Shown: piece after piece, positions 59,477-64,000 of the stretch
How the letters are laid out: the number at the start of each line of letters is the position of its first letter
Position numbering within the stretch: position 1 is the stretch's first letter
Assembly: GCA_963793845.1 (NCBI GenBank)
Contig: CAWCBG010000014.1
Location: forward strand, 1-64,000
Origin: CAWCBG01 sp963793845
GTDB lineage: Bacteria > Acidobacteriota > Terriglobia > Terriglobales > Acidobacteriaceae
Length of the DNA: 64,000 bases
Reading direction: 5' to 3'
The notes under the pieces: model-generated
The model's database searches: none
The model's input: only the letters and a program-made list of their open reading frames with translations
Told to the model about the DNA's origin: nothing
Made by a program: the position numbers and the translations under genes

Positions 59477-59869
59477 TCAGCCGCTGTGGGTGTGTCTCTC
59501 TGCCATTCCAACCCGGTTGGCGGTATCGTTCTCAAAATCGAATTCAATCAATACTGCCGCCTCATTCCCTTCGACCCAGCCGTCGTGTCCCGGCTCGATA
59601 GCAACGACTTGGGGAGCGGCAAACTCGAGCACACAGCCGTCGGCAAACTCCATGTGAATGCGTCCGCGGGCAAGAAAACCGATGTGGGCGTGCATGCAAT
59701 AATCGGTGCCAACCTTCGGCTTAATATGCGTGGACCAGCGGAATCCCACCGGGTAAACCGAACGCTTGACGCGGGCTTCGCCCACTCGAGTTATGTCCAT
59801 CTGAACCCCACCAAGTTCGCGGTGTTCGGCATCCTTCATTGGGGCAAGGAGAGGATCGGAAGCACTCAT
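59477..59869 (-). CDS. Cupin-fold protein
   Basis: The 130-residue protein is a small single-domain cupin with HAHIGFLARGRIHMEF near residue 60 and a second strand motif AIEPGHDGWVEGNE near residue 89. The first motif keeps two histidines, while the second has a single histidine, so a metal could be bound. ATG 59869 has GGAGG upstream and is used instead of an ATG five codons earlier. It converges with the VWFA gene. The enzyme or binding role is unknown. Confidence 0.8.
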   Translation of the reverse strand: MSASDPLLAPMKDAEHRELGGVQMDITRVGEARVKRSVYPVGFRWSTHIKPKVGTDYCMHAHIGFLARGRIHMEFADGCVLEFAAPQVVAIEPGHDGWVEGNEAAVLIEFDFENDTANRVGMAERHTHSG

Positions 59870-59996
59870 GGCAAAGACCTCCAAAATTGTTTGCCGCCCA
59901 GGTAACCAGGATGCGGCCCTCGTGTGTCACTGAGGATATAGCACGCGGGAGGAATTGCGGTGAGGAGTTTTCGAAAAGGTCTCCAGGTGCCGGTAG

Positions 59997-60863
59997 CTAT
60001 TCCGTGGTGTAGCGGATTTCCAGTTTCCGCATCCGGTAGCACGACACGATCACGACAGCTGTAGTTACCAACAATACTCCGAAGGTTGCGACCCACGGGC
60101 TAACCGGTTCGGTGCTGACGGTGAGTAGCGCAAAGATGCCCTCGCCGGGCACTTTCACCGGCATCAGGTGACGCAGGTAGGAAGCCACGCTGATCTTCTG
60201 GAGTAATGACGGCAGCACCGGGTTGATGGCCTCCCATCCCATCACCAGCATAGCCACAGGCGTCGGATTCTTGAATAGCATACTCAAGAGCAGAAAGACC
60301 GAACCGTAGCCGAGGCAGGCCAGCACCGTAATACCGAGATAGGCATCGAGTTGTCCCATTCCCGGGCCGTTGAAGACGAAGTCGTATCCCGCGGCTCCGA
60401 AACGCAGGTACATCAGCGTGAAGTCAGCCAGCACCGCCGTGCCGAATAACACGATGGCACTCAACGAGCCAGCGGTAAATTTCCCCAGCAGCAGAACCTC
60501 CCGGCGCACCGGCGAGAGCAGGTAATAGTGCAGGCTGCGTTCCACCATCTCGCCGCGAATCAAGCGGGAAAAAATGCCCAGGCAGCCAAAGAAGATCGCC
60601 AGCCGCACGTAATAGAACTGCATGATTCCCGCGAGAACGTCGGTATCCTCAGCAATCTGGTTGGCGACGTTGCGATCGATGATGACATGCAGAGCAATGA
60701 TCACCGTGGGAGCAAATGCCAGGAAATAAATCCAGGCGGCACGCCAGGAGAAGAGATTACGACGAAGTTCCAGCCGCACGACGCGGTTGGCCTGCGTCGA
60801 CCATAGTGACCATGGTTGGCTCGACACCCACCGCTTCATGCCGTTCAAGCCCGGCGAGGTCAT
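59997..60863 (-). CDS. ABC-2 type transporter permease
   Basis: The 288-residue protein has about six membrane helices. The N-terminal amphipathic region reads VRLELRRNLFSWRAAWIYFLAF, and the loop SRLIRGEMVERSLHYYLLSPVRREVLLLGKF is typical of ABC-2 permeases. Its start ATG overlaps the stop of the upstream ATPase gene (ATGA). It is the last gene of the operon and probably pairs with the ATPase at 60860-61801. Substrate unknown. Confidence 0.88.
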   Translation of the reverse strand: MTSPGLNGMKRWVSSQPWSLWSTQANRVVRLELRRNLFSWRAAWIYFLAFAPTVIIALHVIIDRNVANQIAEDTDVLAGIMQFYYVRLAIFFGCLGIFSRLIRGEMVERSLHYYLLSPVRREVLLLGKFTAGSLSAIVLFGTAVLADFTLMYLRFGAAGYDFVFNGPGMGQLDAYLGITVLACLGYGSVFLLLSMLFKNPTPVAMLVMGWEAINPVLPSLLQKISVASYLRHLMPVKVPGEGIFALLTVSTEPVSPWVATFGVLLVTTAVVIVSCYRMRKLEIRYTTE

Positions 60864-61801
60864 GACACGCCTCCCTCAGAGCCGATCAGATATTGATAAA
60901 TTGCGTTGGCGTCGTCATCGGCCGGAGCCACCGCCTCGATCTTCACCGTGCCTTCCGCAGCGATCTGGTTGAGCAGGATGTAGAACTGGTCCACGTCCTG
61001 GGTGCGCACGAAGACGCCGCGCTTGTCCGCGTGCAATGTGGCTTCGACGCAGTGATTCAGCTGGAAGATTCTGGAGGCGAGCACTTCGGGCCGCTCACAA
61101 CGGATCATTACCTGCATCGGTTTCTCGCCGACTTCCTGACGTACCTGATGAATGTTGCCCTCGGCAACGACGTAACCTCCGGTGATCAGCACAACGCGGT
61201 CGGCGATGCGGTCAACTTCTTCCAGCACGTGGCTGGAGATGACGACATGCATGCCCTGACGTCCGAGAGTCTCAAACAGCGCCAATGACTCGGCCCGCGC
61301 CATCGGATCGAGTCCGTTCAGCGGTTCGTCAAGCACCAGAACCCGGGGACGATGCGCAATCGATTGCGCCAGTCGAATCTTCTGCCGCATGCCCTTGCTG
61401 TAGCCCGCGATTTTCCTATTCGCCGCTTCGCCCATGTTCACGCGCTGCAGGGCTTCCTGTGTCAGTTGCCGCGCCTGGGCCGCGCTGATGCCGTGCAGCA
61501 TGAGACATTCGTACAAGAAGTCCCAGCCGGTTACGCCACGCGGGAAGGAGTCGAATTGCGTGCAGTAGCCTACCGCCCGGAAGAAATCGAGGGCGTCATC
61601 GGCGGTCATGCCAAGAACGCGGATGTGACCGCGCGTGGGACGCACCAGGCCGGTCATGAGGTTCATCAAGGTGGTTTTGCCAGCGCCGTTGGGACCGACC
61701 AGCGCGGTGATCCCGGAAGCCAGCGACAAGGCTACGCGGTTTACCCCCAACACCTCGCCGTAGAACTTGGACACATCCTCGAAGATGATGCGATCGTTCA
61801 T
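60860..61801 (-). CDS. ABC transporter ATP-binding protein
   Basis: The 313-residue ATPase has Walker A GPNGAGKTT near residue 36, signature YSKGMRQKI near residue 135, Walker B VLVLDEPLNGLD, and the H-loop VISSHVLEEVDRI. The C-terminal extension of about 90 residues is typical of CcmA/NatA-like exporters. ATG 61801 gives the conserved start MNDRIIFEDVSKFYG and overlaps the stop of the upstream permease as ATGA; the frame opens 17 codons earlier. Translation is probably coupled along the whole operon. Confidence 0.92.
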   Translation of the reverse strand: MNDRIIFEDVSKFYGEVLGVNRVALSLASGITALVGPNGAGKTTLMNLMTGLVRPTRGHIRVLGMTADDALDFFRAVGYCTQFDSFPRGVTGWDFLYECLMLHGISAAQARQLTQEALQRVNMGEAANRKIAGYSKGMRQKIRLAQSIAHRPRVLVLDEPLNGLDPMARAESLALFETLGRQGMHVVISSHVLEEVDRIADRVVLITGGYVVAEGNIHQVRQEVGEKPMQVMIRCERPEVLASRIFQLNHCVEATLHADKRGVFVRTQDVDQFYILLNQIAAEGTVKIEAVAPADDDANAIYQYLIGSEGGVS

Positions 61802-62673
61802 CCTCGCACCACCTGGCGCGCACGAATGCGGGCATTGAGCGCCGCTGCGCAACCTGCCGATACGATCAGAAGCATTCCGGCAATAGCCGGAATTGGTACC
61901 GGCCCGAACCTCTCAAACCGGCTGGGCTCAACCCGTAACAGCCACTCCCACATCGTGGACATAGAACGCGGAAGGTTGAGCAGCGTGCCCCAGTTAGTGC
62001 GCACCACGCCGTTGAAAATGGCGCCGATTCCGGCTGGGACGAGCACCGCGGCGAAGATAAGTCCGGTCGCCACCACCCGCCACTTGACCCACGACGATAA
62101 CGCCAGAGTGTAGAGCGACAGGAATGCAATCCAGATCAGGGCGCCCGCCAACACACCAAACGCAATAAACAGATGCTCGCCAGCCCAGGGCTTGGGCGAT
62201 GAATAACTCTGGAATACAAAGAGCAGCAGCAAAGGCATCCAGGTTACCGCAGACAGACAACCGACGAGCACAGCCAGCTTGCCGGCGACGTACTCCAGAC
62301 GCGAGATAGGACGGCTCAGCAGAATGGGCAACGCATTGTCAGCGAGGTCGGGCGACATCAGGCGAGGACTGATCCAGGCCGTCAACACCAGCGCGAGCCA
62401 GCACTGAATCTGCAGAGCTAGAAGAAACAGGCGCTGATCGATGGCGATCAGCCGCAGATTATCTCCCACCAGCAGACGGGCTGCCGGGTTGTTCATCAGG
62501 TAAATCGTAAACAGGAAAATGACTGGTGGCACAAAACACACGGTGAACAGGATCGCGCTCACCTTGGAGGCCCAGACTTCTGCGAATCCGTAGCGCATCA
62601 GCACGGCGAGCCGCGAGGAATGCGGAGTCCGTGGTCCGTTGTATGAGCCGTAGCTGCGCTTATAGACCGACAT
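61798..62673 (-). CDS. ABC-2 type transporter permease
   Basis: The 291-residue protein starts MSVYKRSYGSYNGPRTP and has about six helices. The first follows RYGFAEVWASKVSAILFTVC, and the loop ISPRLMSPDLADNALPILLSRPISRLEYVAGKL is the usual ABC-2 cytoplasmic loop. It overlaps the upstream ATPase gene by 14 bases. It probably pairs with that ATPase, giving two matched ATPase-permease pairs in one operon. Confidence 0.88.
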   Translation of the reverse strand: MSVYKRSYGSYNGPRTPHSSRLAVLMRYGFAEVWASKVSAILFTVCFVPPVIFLFTIYLMNNPAARLLVGDNLRLIAIDQRLFLLALQIQCWLALVLTAWISPRLMSPDLADNALPILLSRPISRLEYVAGKLAVLVGCLSAVTWMPLLLLFVFQSYSSPKPWAGEHLFIAFGVLAGALIWIAFLSLYTLALSSWVKWRVVATGLIFAAVLVPAGIGAIFNGVVRTNWGTLLNLPRSMSTMWEWLLRVEPSRFERFGPVPIPAIAGMLLIVSAGCAAALNARIRARQVVRG

Positions 62674-63601
62674 GGATGGGCGCCCCCAGATCGCTGTCCA
62701 TGGCTTTAAGGAAGATGTCTTCCAGGGAATCCCGGCGATGATTCATGCGACGGATCTGAACCCCTTGTCGCGCGGCGACCGCATAAAGATCGCGTATCTC
62801 AACGTGTTCCGGGATGACCAGCTTGATGCGTGCATGCGCGAAGCTGGCGCACTCGCACCCCAGCTCGCGAAGACTGTCGGCGAAGGCGTTGGTGGCTCCC
62901 ATGGTCTCCATTTCGATGAAACTGCGGTTCGAGCGACGCTCCTCATCGAGATTGCAGATGTTGGCAATCCGACCGTTCTTCAGAATCAGCACTTCATCGC
63001 AAGTGTCGTCGATGTCGCGCAGCAAGTGCGAAGAGATCAGCAGCCGAATCTCGCCGGCATCGCGAATGCCGCGAATCAGTTCCATCATGCGCTGCCGGGC
63101 CAGCGGGTCGAGCCCGTTGCTTGGCTCGTCCAAAATCAAAAGCTTTGGCCCGTGCGCGATAGCTTGCGCCATCTTCACCAGTTGCTTCATTCCCAGCGAA
63201 TAGGTGCTCACCTTGCGATAGCGCACTTCGCCGAGTCCGACGAAGAACATCGCCTCATGCGCACGTTCCAGGGCGTATTGCGGCGGAACGCCGGCAAGCT
63301 CAGCCATGTAGCGTACGAAGCGGACGCCGCTCACGTTGCCGATGAAGGAGTCGTCCTCCGGCATATAGCCGATTTGCGAGCGGATTTCGCGACTGTAGTG
63401 GCGAACGTCGAGATCAAAGACACGCGCCGTCCCCGCGGACGGCGCATGAAACCCGAGGAGGGTATTGATGAGCGTCGACTTGCCGGAACCGTTTGGTCCC
63501 AGCAGCCCAATGGCGCGGCCCGCCAGGTTACCCGTCAGCCGGTCGAGAACGACCCGCTCGCCCAGCGTGACTTGCAGCCCGTCCATTTCAACGACATTCA
63601 T
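62660..63601 (-). CDS. ABC transporter ATP-binding protein
   Basis: The 313-residue ATPase has Walker A GPNGSGKST near residue 36, signature YSLGMKQLV near residue 136, Walker B LLILDEPSNGLD, and H-loop LISSHLLRDIDDT. It belongs to the same CcmA/NatA-like group as the second ATPase of the operon but is clearly different in sequence. It starts with MNVVEMDGLQVTLGERVV. The permease gene follows with a 14-base overlap. Only one base separates it from the end of the upstream partial gene. Confidence 0.92.
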   Translation of the reverse strand: MNVVEMDGLQVTLGERVVLDRLTGNLAGRAIGLLGPNGSGKSTLINTLLGFHAPSAGTARVFDLDVRHYSREIRSQIGYMPEDDSFIGNVSGVRFVRYMAELAGVPPQYALERAHEAMFFVGLGEVRYRKVSTYSLGMKQLVKMAQAIAHGPKLLILDEPSNGLDPLARQRMMELIRGIRDAGEIRLLISSHLLRDIDDTCDEVLILKNGRIANICNLDEERRSNRSFIEMETMGATNAFADSLRELGCECASFAHARIKLVIPEHVEIRDLYAVAARQGVQIRRMNHRRDSLEDIFLKAMDSDLGAPIHVGL

Positions 63602-63602
63602 C

Positions 63603-64000
63603 TCATTGTTGTACGCTGCGCATGCCAGTATGGTTCCCGGAATCGAGCAACGCGCCGAGCGTCAGGAAATCGAGCCCGAACAGCCGACTGTTGCTGGCGG
63701 CTTCGATGCGGTTCTGCTCGCCCCAGGCGCACACGACGGTGGGACGGGCATCGGCGGCAAGCTGCTGCACGGCGGCAGCTTCTTCACCGTTCAGCTGCGA
63801 TAGCAGCGGCTGAAGAACGGGGGCAAGATTCTGATAGCCAATCGCCGAATAGTTCTCGTTGTCGTCCTTCGGCAAAAGCGCTTTGAAACTCGTCGAGCGC
63901 CCCAGCGAATCGCCATTGGCCTGGGTTTGCAGAGCGTCCATGACCACGGCCCTGGCGGAGCCGACGATCATATAGCCATTGGCGAAGGTATAGTCGGCGG
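63603..64000 (-). CDS. C-terminal part of a protein running off the window
   Basis: The frame is open to the edge of the window. The visible 132 or so C-terminal residues read ADYTFANGYMIVGSARAVVMDALQ near the edge and then SIGYQNLAPVLQPLL-like and AADARPTVVCAWGEQNRIEA segments. The pattern of a strand followed by VVMDALQ resembles acidobacterial DUF3352-type proteins, but the match is weak. It ends one base before the first ABC ATPase gene, so it may be the operon's leading gene. Confidence 0.6.
   Translation of the reverse strand, partial: ADYTFANGYMIVGSARAVVMDALQTQANGDSLGRSTSFKALLPKDDNENYSAIGYQNLAPVLQPLLSQLNGEEAAAVQQLAADARPTVVCAWGEQNRIEAASNSRLFGLDFLTLGALLDSGNHTGMRSVQQ

Noticed and set aside
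1..64000. tRNA, rRNA and transposase genes
   Set aside because: I looked for TTCRANNC-type arms and transposase motifs in the gaps and found none I could support.

Overview
The window looks like a chromosomal segment of an Acidobacteriota member (class Terriglobia, Koribacter-like). It is GC-rich, by eye near 60 %. It carries gene types typical of that phylum: two secreted VWFA proteins of the acidobacterial type, an orphan duplicated FtsX/MacB-like permease of the ADOP type, and a Ser/Thr kinase fused to a TolB-like propeller. There are also many secreted peptidases and several families of short palindromic intergenic repeats. No rRNA, tRNA, CRISPR array, phage or transposase gene was seen. 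The taxonomic placement is inference from gene content.

Layout. 1-787 is gene-free and holds two repeat types. 788-4352 (minus) has a frameshifted kinase-propeller gene and a DyP peroxidase. 4458-11683 (plus) has the peptidyl-dipeptidase dcp, a membrane H+-pyrophosphatase with its own promoter and terminator, and an M61 peptidase. 11797-18106 has an ammonium transporter, an MscS channel, a beta-hydroxyacid dehydrogenase, an MBL-fold hydrolase and small secreted proteins. 18372-20798 (minus) has a transsulfuration gene pair separated by repeats. 20938-29327 has secreted proteins (YbaY/META, VWFA, S55 SpoIVB-like, beta-propeller, a C39-like candidate) and a VapBC toxin-antitoxin pair. 29476-33555 has an ICMT-like methyltransferase and an AraC / aldo-keto reductase / CMD / F420-type oxidoreductase cluster, which includes an 18-codon translationally coupled ORF.

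33614-43755 has the ADOP permease, a HAD phosphatase, an exported MsrB, murJ, a bactofilin and rnr. The rnr gene carries in-frame palindromic inserts. 43981-48734 has secreted proteins, an AT-hook-like small protein, an aromatic amino acid decarboxylase and a threonine dehydratase; the last two converge and overlap by a CTAG. 48781-54164 has an exported Gfo/Idh/MocA oxidoreductase, a CapD-like and NeuC-like nucleotide-sugar pair, and a DUF885 protein. 54368-59869 has a cold-shock gene, an ABC-F protein, an exported GH13 glucosidase, a frameshifted VWFA protein and a cupin. 59997-64000 (minus) is a tightly overlapping ABC-2 type exporter operon (two ATPases, two permeases) preceded by a gene that runs off the window.

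The most distinctive content is not one new enzyme system. It is a dense set of repeat families: REP-like elements with terminal inverted repeats, TGAA-loop hairpins with changing stems, heptamer tandem arrays, and palindromes that have entered the reading frame of rnr. Two genes (kinase-propeller and a Gly-rich VWFA protein) are broken by single-base frameshifts, which may be real or sequencing errors.
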